Below, in pieces: positions 28,511 through 37,304 of a stretch of 64,000 bases of DNA. The notes under the pieces were generated by a model. The model was given only the letters and a program-made list of their open reading frames with translations. It had not been told where the DNA came from and did no database searches. Location: contig JADZGE010000019.1 in NCBI GenBank assembly GCA_020854035.1, forward strand, positions 62,001 to 126,000, given 5' to 3'. Position numbers and translations under genes: made by a program. This stretch comes from Burkholderiales bacterium. GTDB lineage: Bacteria > Pseudomonadota > Gammaproteobacteria > Burkholderiales > SG8-41. Position 1 is the stretch's first letter. The number at the start of each line of letters is the position of its first letter.

Positions 28511-28527
28511 AACACGGGGATAACACC

Positions 28528-29340
28528 ATGGCGAAGTTGATTCTCAGTCTGGACGGCTCGGTGATCAGGGAAGTTCCCCTCGACAAGGAGCGCGTGACGA
28601 TCGGGCGCAAGCCGCAGAACGACGTCCAGATCGAGAATCTGGCCGTAAGCGGCGAGCACGCCTGCATCGTGACGATCCTGAACGATTCCTTCCTCGAGGA
28701 CCTCGGCAGCACCAACGGGACGCTCGTCAACGGCAACCCGATCAAGAAGCACATACTGCAGAACAACGACGTGATCGAGATCGGCAAGTACAAGCTCAAG
28801 TACATCGGCGAGGCGCCCGCCGCCGGGCAGACGCCGATGGAGGACTTCGAGAAGACCATGGTGATGCGCGCGCCCAAGGTGGCGCCGCGCGCCTTCGGCG
28901 ACACGCAGGGCGTGGCCACGCAGGGCGGCGCGACCGGCCCGGTCACCAGTCCCCCGCGCCCCGCACCCGCCGCTCCCGCGCCGGCGGCTCCCGCGCCCGC
29001 GGCGCCCCCGCCGCCCGCGCAGGCCGCCCCGGCCGCCGCCTTCGCGCCGCCGCCGCGCCCCGCGCCGGAGCCGGCGCATCTTGGCGCGATCCAGATCCTC
29101 ACGGGACCGGCGGTCGGCAAGGAGCTCGAGCTCGTCAAGAATCTCACGACTCTGGGCAAGCCCGGCGTGCAGGTGGCGGTCATCACCCGCCGGCCGCAGG
29201 GCTACTTCATCACGCACGTCGAGGGCGGCACCTTTCCCGTGGTGAACGGCAAGACGCTCGATGCGCAGGCGCACGCGCTGCACGACCACGACGTGATCGA
29301 ACTCGCGGGCGTGAAGATGGAGTTTTTCATCAAGAAATAG
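28528..29340 (+). CDS. FHA-domain protein with Ala/Pro-rich linker
   Basis: A 270-residue phosphothreonine-reader protein. The N-terminal FHA domain (about 1-95) has the conserved VTIGRKPQNDVQI, SGEHACI and GSTNGTLVNG motifs. Next comes DFEKTMVMRAP, a plausible threonine phosphorylation site (TMVM), then a long Ala/Pro-rich linker (about 135-185). The C-terminal part (190-270) is a degenerate second FHA-like fold lacking the Arg/Ser pair. ATG 28528 is 17 bases after the phosphatase. Likely role: self-inhibited switch or adaptor of the GarA kind, which is an inference. Confidence 0.88.
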   Translation: MAKLILSLDGSVIREVPLDKERVTIGRKPQNDVQIENLAVSGEHACIVTILNDSFLEDLGSTNGTLVNGNPIKKHILQNNDVIEIGKYKLKYIGEAPAAGQTPMEDFEKTMVMRAPKVAPRAFGDTQGVATQGGATGPVTSPPRPAPAAPAPAAPAPAAPPPPAQAAPAAAFAPPPRPAPEPAHLGAIQILTGPAVGKELELVKNLTTLGKPGVQVAVITRRPQGYFITHVEGGTFPVVNGKTLDAQAHALHDHDVIELAGVKMEFFIKK

Positions 29341-29446
29341 GGCGTGGCGGCGCGCTGCCCGCGCGCACGCGGCACCCAGGCAGGACGGCGATTCGGGGGC
29401 CGGATATCGGCGTGAGGCGCCGGTTTCCGGCTTTTGTTTCTGGCGC

Positions 29447-31759
29447 ATGAGCGCGGCGGTCGGCGCGGGGCAGGGGGAACGGGCGGTGCTGGCGACACTG
29501 AAGAAGCATCTCATCCGGATCGGGCTGGGGATCATCGTGGTCGCGGTGTTTCTCGGCCACGTCGTCGTGTCGGCGAGGAAGGACGCGATCCTACGGCTGC
29601 CGCTCGTCGACAACCTCGAGAACATCGTCTACGACACGCGGGTGCGGCTCACCATGCCGCGCACGGTCGACCCCCGCATCGTCATCGTCGACATCGACGA
29701 GAAGAGCCTGCAGGAGCGCGAAACGGGAGGCGAGGGCCGCTGGCCGTGGCCGCGCGACCGGCTCGCGCACCTCATCGACCGGCTCTTCGATCATTACCAG
29801 ATCGCCATCGTCGGATTCGACATCGTGTTCGCGGAGCGCGACGAGTCCTCCGGCATTCGCGTGCTCGACCGGCTCGCGCAGAAGGAGCTGCGTGACGTGC
29901 CGCAGTTCCAGGCGGCCCTGGAGGCGATCAAGCCCCGGCTCGAATACGACGGCATATTCGCGGACAGGATGAAGGGCCGCAACGTCGTGCTCGGTTACAC
30001 GTTCACCAGCGAGGACGCCGCGGTCGCCTCCCGCAAGGGGATGCTGCCGGCGCCGCTCTTCGGCGGCGACGTGCTCGGCACGCGCAAGATCCGCGCGACT
30101 TCGTGGACGGGATATACCGCCAATCTCGAGGTGCTGCAGAAGCATGCCACGAGCGCCGGGCACTTCAACTCGCTGACCGACGACGACGGCATCATCCGGC
30201 GCGTGCCCGTGCTCGCGGAGTACGGCGGCAATTTCTACGAGCCGCTCTCGCTCGCCATCATGCGGGTGCTGCTCGGGGCGCCGCCGGCGAGGCCGATCGT
30301 GCCGGAGACGAGCGCGCTCTCGGCCCGCTACGACGGTCTCGAGTGGCTGCAGGTGGGCACGAAGCTCAGGATCCCCCTCGACGACATGGCCGGCGCGCTG
30401 GTGCCCTACCGCGGCCGCAAGAACAGTTTCAAGTACTTTTCGGCCGTGGATGTCCTGAACGGGCGCGTCGACCCGGCGGAGCTGAAAGGCAAGATCGTGC
30501 TGGTGGGCACCACCGCGCCGGGCCTGCTCGACCTGCGGGCGACGCCGGTCGACCCGGTCTACCCCGGGGTCGAGGTGCACGCGAACATGATCTCCGGCAT
30601 GATCGACGGCACCATCAAGCAGCGCCCGCCGTACGTGCTCGGGGCGGAGTTCCTGCTGCTGCTCGTCTCCGGGCTGGCGCTCGCGCTGCTGCTGCCACTG
30701 CTCGGGCCGCTGGTGTCGACGCTCACCACGGTGGCGGTGCTGATCTCCGCGATCGCGACCAACATCGTGGTGTTCCATTACGGCAATCTCGTGCTGCCGC
30801 TCGCCTCGGGACTGCTCATGACGCTGACGCTGTTCGTGCTCAACATGGCCTACGGCTTCTTCATCGAGGCGCGCGGCATGCGCCAGATAACCGGCCTGTT
30901 CGGCCAGTACGTGCCGCCCGAGCTCGTCGACGAGATGGCGAAGAACCCGGAGCAGTTCAACATGGCGCCGCGCGCCGAGGAGCTCTCGGTGCTGTTCTCC
31001 GACGTGCGGGGGTTCACGACCATCTCGGAGAGCCTCTCGCCCGAGGATCTTTCGCTCTACATCAACGAGTACCTCACCACGATGAGCCTCGTGATACGCG
31101 AGAAGCACCGCGGCACCCTCGACAAGTACATCGGGGACGCGATCATGGCCTTCTGGGGCGCGCCCGTCGCGGACCGGGAGCACGCCCGCCACGCCGTGCT
31201 CGCCGCCCTCGACATGCAGGCGGCGGCGAAGGCGCTCAACGAGAAGTTCAAGGCCAAGGGGTGGCCGACCTTCAAGATCGGGATCGGGGTGAACTCCGGC
31301 GTGATGCGGGTGGGCGACATGGGCTCCCAGATCCGCAAGGCCTACACCGTCATGGGCGACGCGGTGAACCTGGGATCGCGGCTGGAAGGCATCACAAAGC
31401 AGTACGGGGCTGATATCATAATCGGCGAGAACACGCGCGAGCGGATCTCCGGCTTCGTCTGCCGCGAGGTCGACCGCGTGCGCGTGAAGGGCAAGGACGA
31501 ACCGGTCGCGATCTACCAGCCGCTGGGACTGGAGGGGCAGGTCGAGAAGCAGAAGCTCGACGAGATGAAGCTCTGGAACCAGGCGCTCAAGCTCTACCGC
31601 GCCCAGGACTGGGACATGGCCGAGTTGCAGCTCATCAATCTCGGGAAGGCGAGCGCGGACGGGGCGCTCTACGAGGAATTCATCGGGCGCATCGCGACGC
31701 TGCGCGCGCATCCGCCCGGGGCGGGCTGGGACGGGGTCTGGAAGTTCGAGACCAAGTAA
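29447..31759 (+). CDS. CHASE2-domain class III adenylate/guanylate cyclase
   Basis: A 770-residue membrane cyclase with the same sensor architecture as the kinase at 25115: an N-terminal helix (about 22-43), CHASE2 domain (about 55-385, VIVDIDEKSLQERETGGEGRWPWPR) and three membrane helices (about 390-470). The catalytic domain spans about 510-690. Metal aspartates are in FSDVRGFTT and YIGDAIMAFWG. The transition-state Asn and Arg are in MGDAVNLGSRLEG, and the Lys of LDKYIGD is in the purine-specifying position, favouring ATP. A C-terminal tail has TPR-like helices. It overlaps the phosphodiesterase gene by one base. Confidence 0.9.
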   Translation: MSAAVGAGQGERAVLATLKKHLIRIGLGIIVVAVFLGHVVVSARKDAILRLPLVDNLENIVYDTRVRLTMPRTVDPRIVIVDIDEKSLQERETGGEGRWPWPRDRLAHLIDRLFDHYQIAIVGFDIVFAERDESSGIRVLDRLAQKELRDVPQFQAALEAIKPRLEYDGIFADRMKGRNVVLGYTFTSEDAAVASRKGMLPAPLFGGDVLGTRKIRATSWTGYTANLEVLQKHATSAGHFNSLTDDDGIIRRVPVLAEYGGNFYEPLSLAIMRVLLGAPPARPIVPETSALSARYDGLEWLQVGTKLRIPLDDMAGALVPYRGRKNSFKYFSAVDVLNGRVDPAELKGKIVLVGTTAPGLLDLRATPVDPVYPGVEVHANMISGMIDGTIKQRPPYVLGAEFLLLLVSGLALALLLPLLGPLVSTLTTVAVLISAIATNIVVFHYGNLVLPLASGLLMTLTLFVLNMAYGFFIEARGMRQITGLFGQYVPPELVDEMAKNPEQFNMAPRAEELSVLFSDVRGFTTISESLSPEDLSLYINEYLTTMSLVIREKHRGTLDKYIGDAIMAFWGAPVADREHARHAVLAALDMQAAAKALNEKFKAKGWPTFKIGIGVNSGVMRVGDMGSQIRKAYTVMGDAVNLGSRLEGITKQYGADIIIGENTRERISGFVCREVDRVRVKGKDEPVAIYQPLGLEGQVEKQKLDEMKLWNQALKLYRAQDWDMAELQLINLGKASADGALYEEFIGRIATLRAHPPGAGWDGVWKFETK

Positions 31760-32523
31760 TGAGGGTGAAGGTGCTCGGATGCAGCGGCGGAATCGGCGGC
31801 GAGCTTCGCACCACGGCGCTACTGGTCGACCACGACGTGCTGATCGACGCGGGCACGGGGGTCGGCGACCTGTCGCTCTCCGAACTCGCGCAGATCGACC
31901 ACATCTTCGTCACGCACTCGCACGTGGATCACGTGGCGTCGATCCCGCTGCTCGCCGACACCGTCGGCTGGATGCGCAAGTCCCCGATCACGCTGCACGC
32001 CACGCGCGAGACGCTCGACATCCTCAAGGCGCACCTCTTCAACTGGAAGCTGTGGCCGGACTTCACGCAGATTCCCGACCCCGCGCACCCGGTGATGCGC
32101 TACGCGACGGTGTCCGTCGGCGAGGCCGTGGCGCTCGGCGCGCGGCGCATCGTGCCGCTGCCGGCGAACCACGTGGTGCCGGCGGTGGGATACCATCTCG
32201 ACTCCGGCCGCGCGAGCCTGGTGTTCACGGGCGATACCACCACCCACGATCCGCTGTGGGCGATGGTGAACGAGATCGCGAATCTCGAGTATCTCATCGT
32301 CGAGACGGCCCTCTCGGACCGGGAGCGCGATCTCGCCGTGGCGTCGAAGCACCTTTGTCCGAGCCTGCTCGCCGCGGAGCTACGGAAGCTGAAACGCCGG
32401 GCGCAGATTTACATCACGCATCTCAAGCCGCGCGAGGCGGAGCTCATCATGCAGGAGATCGCCGTCCAGACGCGCGAGCACGCGCCGCGCATGCTGCAGT
32501 TGAACCAGGAGTTCGAGTTCTAG
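31759..32523 (+). CDS. Metallo-beta-lactamase-fold cyclic-nucleotide phosphodiesterase
   Basis: A 254-residue soluble MBL-fold hydrolase with the metal motif THSHVDH (HxHxDH) near residue 52, a later His in PLPANHVVP and Asp in VFTGDTTTHD. The fold, size and sequence resemble class II 3',5'-cyclic-nucleotide phosphodiesterases. Its ATG shares a base with the cyclase stop region (TAATGAG), so the pair is translationally coupled. A cyclase and its degrading enzyme made in fixed ratio suggests local control of a cyclic-nucleotide signal. Substrate (cAMP) is inferred from the neighbour. Confidence 0.85.
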   Translation: MRVKVLGCSGGIGGELRTTALLVDHDVLIDAGTGVGDLSLSELAQIDHIFVTHSHVDHVASIPLLADTVGWMRKSPITLHATRETLDILKAHLFNWKLWPDFTQIPDPAHPVMRYATVSVGEAVALGARRIVPLPANHVVPAVGYHLDSGRASLVFTGDTTTHDPLWAMVNEIANLEYLIVETALSDRERDLAVASKHLCPSLLAAELRKLKRRAQIYITHLKPREAELIMQEIAVQTREHAPRMLQLNQEFEF

Positions 32524-32691
32524 GAGTTCGCCGGCCCCCGCTCCGGCGAACTCCCGAGGCGGCTGCGCGGGTAGCGGGCTGCCGGGGGTGAAGGCCCGAG
32601 GGGCTCGCGGGGCGGTGGGTCGCGGGGGACGGGTGAAAGGACGGGCAACGACGTTGTCGGGGCAAGAGGGAACAGAGAAGGCGAGGCTGAC

Positions 32692-35070
32692 ATGAGCACC
32701 GTACTCCAGAGCAAGCCGGCCGCCCAGGACCACCTGGCCGAGAAGCTCGGTTTCCAGCAGCGGCTGCAGGCGGTCACGAACAAGATCCACGCGACCAAGA
32801 ATCTCGACGAGATCATCCTCGAACTCTCGCAGGACCTGTGCAACCTGTTCAACTCGGACCGGCTCACGATCTACCTCGCGAGCGAGGACAAGGGCTCGAT
32901 CATCTCCAAGGTCAAGACGGGACTCAATTCCTTCAAGGACATCAAGCTCCCGATCAACGATCAGTCGATCGCCGGCTTCGTGGCGGTGCACAAGCGCACC
33001 ATCAACATCCGGGACGTCTACGACGACGCCGAGCTGAAATCGTATTCGCCTCAGCTGAATTTCCTGAAGGCGGTGGACGCCAAGACCGGTTACCGTACCA
33101 AGCAGATGCTGGTCGCGCCCGTGCTGGAGGCGAAGACGAAGGAACTCATCGGCGTGGTGCAGATCATCAACGCCAAGTCGGGGCAACCCTTCCCGCCGGT
33201 CATGGAGGAGGGCGTGCAGCAGCTCGGCGAGACGCTGGCGATCGCGTTCCGCCAGCGGCAAGGCCCGATGATGCAGGTGCGCACCAAGTACGACGGGCTC
33301 GTCACCAACGCGGTGATCTCGGCCGAGGAGCTCGAGCTCGCGCAGCGCTCGGCGCGGCGCAAGAACCTCGACATCGAGACGGTGCTGGTCGAGGAGTTCC
33401 AGGTGAAGGTGCCCGCGCTCGGCGACTCGCTCGCCGCCTACTTCGGGGTGCCGTACGAGCCGTTCAAGCCCGACCGTATCCGCCCCCCCGATCTCATGCG
33501 GAACATGAACCGCGAGTTCTGCCAGGCGAACCAGTGGATGCCGGTGGAGGACACCAAGGACGGCATCATCGTGATGACCGTCGACCCCGAGCGCATCAAG
33601 GCCGGCAGGATGGTGAACAACGTGTATCCCAAGAGCAAGATCGTCTACAAGGTCACCACCATCCGCGAGTTCACGGCCACGCTCGACCAGATGTTCGGTG
33701 GCGGCGGCGCGGGGCTCGGCGATACCGGGGACATCGGCGACATCCTGGGAACCCTCGACGACGAGACCGAGGCGATCGAGGGCGGCGGTGAAGACGTCGC
33801 CTCCGCCGCGAACGACAACGAAGTGGTGAAGCTCGTCAACAAGATCATCATCGACGCCTACCAGCAGGGGGCGTCCGACATCCACATCGAGCCCTACCCC
33901 GGCAAGGCGAAGACCGAGATCCGCTTCCGCAAGGACGGCGAGCTCATGAACTACATATCGGTGCCGGGCAGCTACCGCAACGCGATCGCGGCGCGGCTGA
34001 AGATCATGTGCGACCTCGACATCGCCGAGCGCAGGAAGCCCCAGGACGGCAAGATCAAGTTCAAGAAGTTCGGCCCGCTCGACATCGAGCTCAGGGTGGC
34101 CACCATACCCACCGCCGGCGGGGTCGAGGACATCGTGATGCGGATACTGGCGGCGGGCGAGCCGCTGCCGCTCGACAAGATGGGTTTCTCCAAGCGCAAC
34201 CTGGAGCTCTGCAAGCGGGAGGTGGACAAGCCGTACGGCCTTTTCTTCGTCTGCGGGCCGACCGGCTCGGGCAAGACGACGACCCTGCACTCGATCCTGG
34301 GTTACCTCAACACCCCGGAGATGAAGATCTGGACGGCCGAGGATCCGGTGGAAATCACGCAGAAGGGCCTGCGCCAGGTCCAGATGAATCCGAAGGCCGG
34401 CATGACCTTCGCCGTGGCGATGAAGGCGTTCCTGCGGGCCGATCCGGATGTCATCATGGTCGGCGAGATGCGCGACAAGGAGACCGTGTCGACCGGCATC
34501 GAGGCCTCGCTGACCGGGCACCTCGTGTTCGCGACGCTGCACACGAACAGCGCGCCGGAGTCGATCATCCGGCTGCTCGACATGGGAATGGATCCGTTCA
34601 ACTTCGCCGATGCGCTGCTCGGCATCCTCGCGCAGCGGCTGGCGCGCCGCCTGTGCAAGTGCAAGGAGGCGCACGTCGCGAGCGCGGAGGAGATTCAGTC
34701 GCTGATCGACGAGTATTCGCTCGAACTGCAGGCGACCTCCGCGTGGAAGGCCGACCCCAAGGCGGCGCGGGAGAAGCTCTACGAGGACTGGGTGAAGGAG
34801 TTCGGCAACGACAAGGGCGAGATCACCATCCACACCACCAAGGGGTGCGATGTGTGCGGCAACACCGGCTACAAGGGACGCGTCGGCCTGCACGAGCTTC
34901 TGATCGGCTCGGACCGGATGAAGAAGAACATTCAGGAGCACGCCCGCGTGGCGGAGATGTTCACCACCGCGCTCGAGGACGGCATGCGCACGCTCAAGCA
35001 GGACGGCATCGAGAAGGTGCTCTCCGGGATCACCGACATCCAGCAGGTTCGCGCGGTGTGCATCAAGTGA
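32692..35070 (+). CDS. GspE/PilB-type secretion ATPase with N-terminal GAF domain
   Basis: A 792-residue cytoplasmic ATPase of the type II secretion/type IV pilus family. Residues about 20-185 form a GAF sensor domain, absent from ordinary PilB or GspE. A GspE-N-like domain follows (about 215-340), then an acidic Gly-rich linker and the ATPase core. Core motifs are Walker A GPTGSGKTTT, RADPDVIMVGEMRD (Walker B) and a tetracysteine zinc site (CKCKEAH and CDVCGNTGYKGR). I do not see the RLG motif of c-di-GMP-binding MshEN domains. It follows the cyclase/phosphodiesterase pair and precedes a GAF-HD-GYP gene, suggesting signal-controlled pilus or secretion motor activity. Confidence 0.9.
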   Translation: MSTVLQSKPAAQDHLAEKLGFQQRLQAVTNKIHATKNLDEIILELSQDLCNLFNSDRLTIYLASEDKGSIISKVKTGLNSFKDIKLPINDQSIAGFVAVHKRTINIRDVYDDAELKSYSPQLNFLKAVDAKTGYRTKQMLVAPVLEAKTKELIGVVQIINAKSGQPFPPVMEEGVQQLGETLAIAFRQRQGPMMQVRTKYDGLVTNAVISAEELELAQRSARRKNLDIETVLVEEFQVKVPALGDSLAAYFGVPYEPFKPDRIRPPDLMRNMNREFCQANQWMPVEDTKDGIIVMTVDPERIKAGRMVNNVYPKSKIVYKVTTIREFTATLDQMFGGGGAGLGDTGDIGDILGTLDDETEAIEGGGEDVASAANDNEVVKLVNKIIIDAYQQGASDIHIEPYPGKAKTEIRFRKDGELMNYISVPGSYRNAIAARLKIMCDLDIAERRKPQDGKIKFKKFGPLDIELRVATIPTAGGVEDIVMRILAAGEPLPLDKMGFSKRNLELCKREVDKPYGLFFVCGPTGSGKTTTLHSILGYLNTPEMKIWTAEDPVEITQKGLRQVQMNPKAGMTFAVAMKAFLRADPDVIMVGEMRDKETVSTGIEASLTGHLVFATLHTNSAPESIIRLLDMGMDPFNFADALLGILAQRLARRLCKCKEAHVASAEEIQSLIDEYSLELQATSAWKADPKAAREKLYEDWVKEFGNDKGEITIHTTKGCDVCGNTGYKGRVGLHELLIGSDRMKKNIQEHARVAEMFTTALEDGMRTLKQDGIEKVLSGITDIQQVRAVCIK

Positions 35071-35137
35071 CGCGGAGCCCGGTCGACCCCGCCGTGCCGT
35101 TCGGACCCCTCGCGCGCGCGAGGGGGGGTGCCGCGGC

Positions 35138-36784
35138 ATGAACGACGCCTTCCGGCCGGGGGATTCCGACCTGCTGCGGCGGGTCGACCAGTTGAATCGC
35201 ATCGGTGTCGCGCTGTCGCAGGAAAAGGACATCACGCGGCTCCTCGAGACGATACTGGTCGCGGCGAAGGACATCACCAACGCCGACGGCGGCACGCTCT
35301 ATCGCATGACGGAGGAGAAGACGCTGCGCTTCGAGATCATGCGCAACGACACGTTGCGCATCGCGATGGGCGGAACGAGCGGCGTCGAGATCCCCTTCTA
35401 CCCGATCTACCTCTTCGACAAGGACGGCAAGCCGATCCTGTCCATGGTCGCGGCCTGGGCGGTGCACAACGACCGCTCGGTCAACATCGCGGACGCCTAT
35501 ACCGAGAAGGGCTTCGACTTCAGCGGCACCAAGAGCTTCGACAAGAAGACCGGCTACCGCTCCCAGTCCTTCCTGACCGTGCCGATGAAGAACCACGAGG
35601 GCGAGATCATCGGCGTGCTGCAGCTCATCAACGCGAAGGACCGGGAGAGCGCCGCCGTGGTGCCCTTCTCCGAGACCGACCAGCACCTCGCCGAGTCGCT
35701 CGCCTCGCAGGCCGCGATCGCGCTGACCAACCGCCTGCTCATCACGCACCTGGAGGACCTCTTCGAGTCCTTCATCAGCCTGATCAACGCCGCGATCGAC
35801 GACAAGTCGCCCTACACCGGCGGGCACTGCCAGCGCGTGCCGGTGCTGACGATGCTGCTCGCCGAGGCGGTGAACAACTGCCGGGTCGGCCCGCTCAAGG
35901 ACTTCACCATGACCGACCGCGATCGCTACGAGCTGAAGATCGCGGGGCTGCTGCACGACTGCGGCAAGGTCACGACCCCGGTCCACGTCGTCGACAAGGC
36001 GACGAAGCTGCAGACGATCCACGACCGGGTGAGCCTCATCGATACCCGCTTCGAGGTCATCAAGCGCGACGCCGAGATCGCGCTCCTGCGCCGCCACCTC
36101 GCGGCGCAGGGCGCCGACTCCGGCCCGGGGCTGGAGGGCGAAATCGAGGCGCGGCGCCGGGAGATCGACGCGGACCGCGAGTTCCTGCGCCGCGCCAACC
36201 TGGGCGGCGAAGGCATGTCCGACGACGATGTCGCGCGCGTGAAGGCGATCTCCGAGCGCCACCGCTGGGTCGGCGTCGAGGGCGAGCGATCGAGCTTCCT
36301 CACCGCGGAGGAACTCGACAACCTCACCATCCGCTACGGCACGTTGACGCCGGCGGAGCGCCGCGTCATCAACCATCACATCGAGGTGACGATACAGATG
36401 CTGGAGGCGCTGCCCTGGCCGAAGCACCTGAAGAACGTGCCCGAGTACGCGGGCGGGCACCACGAGCGCATGGACGGCAAGGGCTACCCGCGCGGACTCA
36501 CGCGCGAGCAGATGTCGGTGCAGGCGCGCTGCATGGGAATCGCCGATATCTTCGAGGCGCTGACGGCGAAGGACCGGCCCTACAAGAAGGGCAAGACGCT
36601 GACCGAGGCGCTCGGCATACTCGGCAAGTTCAAGCTGAACGGCCACGTCGACCCGGATCTCTTCGATATCTTCATGTGGGAGAAGGTCTACGAGAGCTAC
36701 GCGAGGCAGTTCCTGGATCCGGACCAGATCGACGAAGTGGACGTGACGCGCATCCCGGGATACACGCCGCCGCCGGCGCATTGA
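35138..36784 (+). CDS. GAF-HD-GYP domain protein (c-di-GMP phosphodiesterase-like)
   Basis: A 548-residue cytoplasmic protein. A GAF domain (about 15-195, with KTGYRSQSFLTVPM) precedes an HD-GYP domain. HD-GYP residues are all present: TGGHCQRV, HDCGK, GGHHERMDGKGYPRG and DIFEALTAKDRPYKKG. About 100 extra residues are inserted between the HD and GYP halves (roughly 290-400), partly charged and coiled-coil-like. The GAF domain resembles that of the preceding ATPase. It probably degrades c-di-GMP and ends the signalling operon, 68 bases after the ATPase gene. Confidence 0.9.
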   Translation: MNDAFRPGDSDLLRRVDQLNRIGVALSQEKDITRLLETILVAAKDITNADGGTLYRMTEEKTLRFEIMRNDTLRIAMGGTSGVEIPFYPIYLFDKDGKPILSMVAAWAVHNDRSVNIADAYTEKGFDFSGTKSFDKKTGYRSQSFLTVPMKNHEGEIIGVLQLINAKDRESAAVVPFSETDQHLAESLASQAAIALTNRLLITHLEDLFESFISLINAAIDDKSPYTGGHCQRVPVLTMLLAEAVNNCRVGPLKDFTMTDRDRYELKIAGLLHDCGKVTTPVHVVDKATKLQTIHDRVSLIDTRFEVIKRDAEIALLRRHLAAQGADSGPGLEGEIEARRREIDADREFLRRANLGGEGMSDDDVARVKAISERHRWVGVEGERSSFLTAEELDNLTIRYGTLTPAERRVINHHIEVTIQMLEALPWPKHLKNVPEYAGGHHERMDGKGYPRGLTREQMSVQARCMGIADIFEALTAKDRPYKKGKTLTEALGILGKFKLNGHVDPDLFDIFMWEKVYESYARQFLDPDQIDEVDVTRIPGYTPPPAH

Positions 36785-36846
36785 AAGGCCGCGGGATGAT
36801 CGCGCCGCCGCCGGGTCCTTGCGCGAGGTCGACCGGGGACGCGGTC

Positions 36847-37167
36847 CTAGTTCTTGCGGGAGATGTAGACCACCAGGCCCTCGGTCGCCACCTCGACGAA
36901 GCGCCTGGTGTAGCCGAGTTCCTGCAGTTCCCAGCGGAACGTGTTGGAGAGGCGCGCCTTCTTGTAGACCCCCAGCCGGTTCTCCTCGCGGTAGGCGCTC
37001 GCTTTCCCGAAGGTGTCTTCGAGGATCGAAGTCAGCCGCTTCTGCGATATCTTGCGCTCGGCGCTGCCGCGGTCCATGGTGGGCGGATAACGCTTCGCGA
37101 TGTCCTGCGCGAGGCCCTTCGCGAACTCATCGACTTCTTTTCCCGAAACCGTGCCGAACCATCCCAT
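36847..37167 (-). CDS. Hypothetical 106-residue protein
   Basis: A small, charged, soluble protein beginning MGWFGTVSGKEVDEFAKGLA and ending in VVYISRKN. I do not recognise the family. It has no membrane segment or signal peptide; it appears to be alpha-helical with a beta C terminus. The case for a real gene is strong: an AGGAG ribosome-binding site seven bases upstream and a near-consensus sigma-70 promoter 90 bases upstream. It lies alone on the minus strand between the HD-GYP gene and the glycosyltransferase cluster. Confidence 0.75.
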   Translation of the reverse strand: MGWFGTVSGKEVDEFAKGLAQDIAKRYPPTMDRGSAERKISQKRLTSILEDTFGKASAYREENRLGVYKKARLSNTFRWELQELGYTRRFVEVATEGLVVYISRKN

Positions 37168-37236
37168 GCTGGTCTCCTGCCGCGCGCCTGGCGCCGTGCT
37201 GGCCTCGGAGTTTTCTCCGTAAAAATAGAGTCTTGC

Positions 37237-37265
37237 ATTATCGTGGCCGCACCGGGGCGAGTCAA
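37237..37265 (-). promoter_or_regulatory. Strong sigma-70 promoter of the hypothetical gene
   Basis: On the minus strand TTGACT (37265-37260) and GATAAT (37242-37237) are spaced by exactly 17. The roughly 60-base leader contains a small hairpin CGGAG-AAAA-CTCCG. It is the best -35/-10 match I found in the window. Confidence 0.75.
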
Positions 37266-37304
37266 TAGCGCGGCCGCGGCGCGCGCCGGGGCGGGAGCAT
37301 CACG

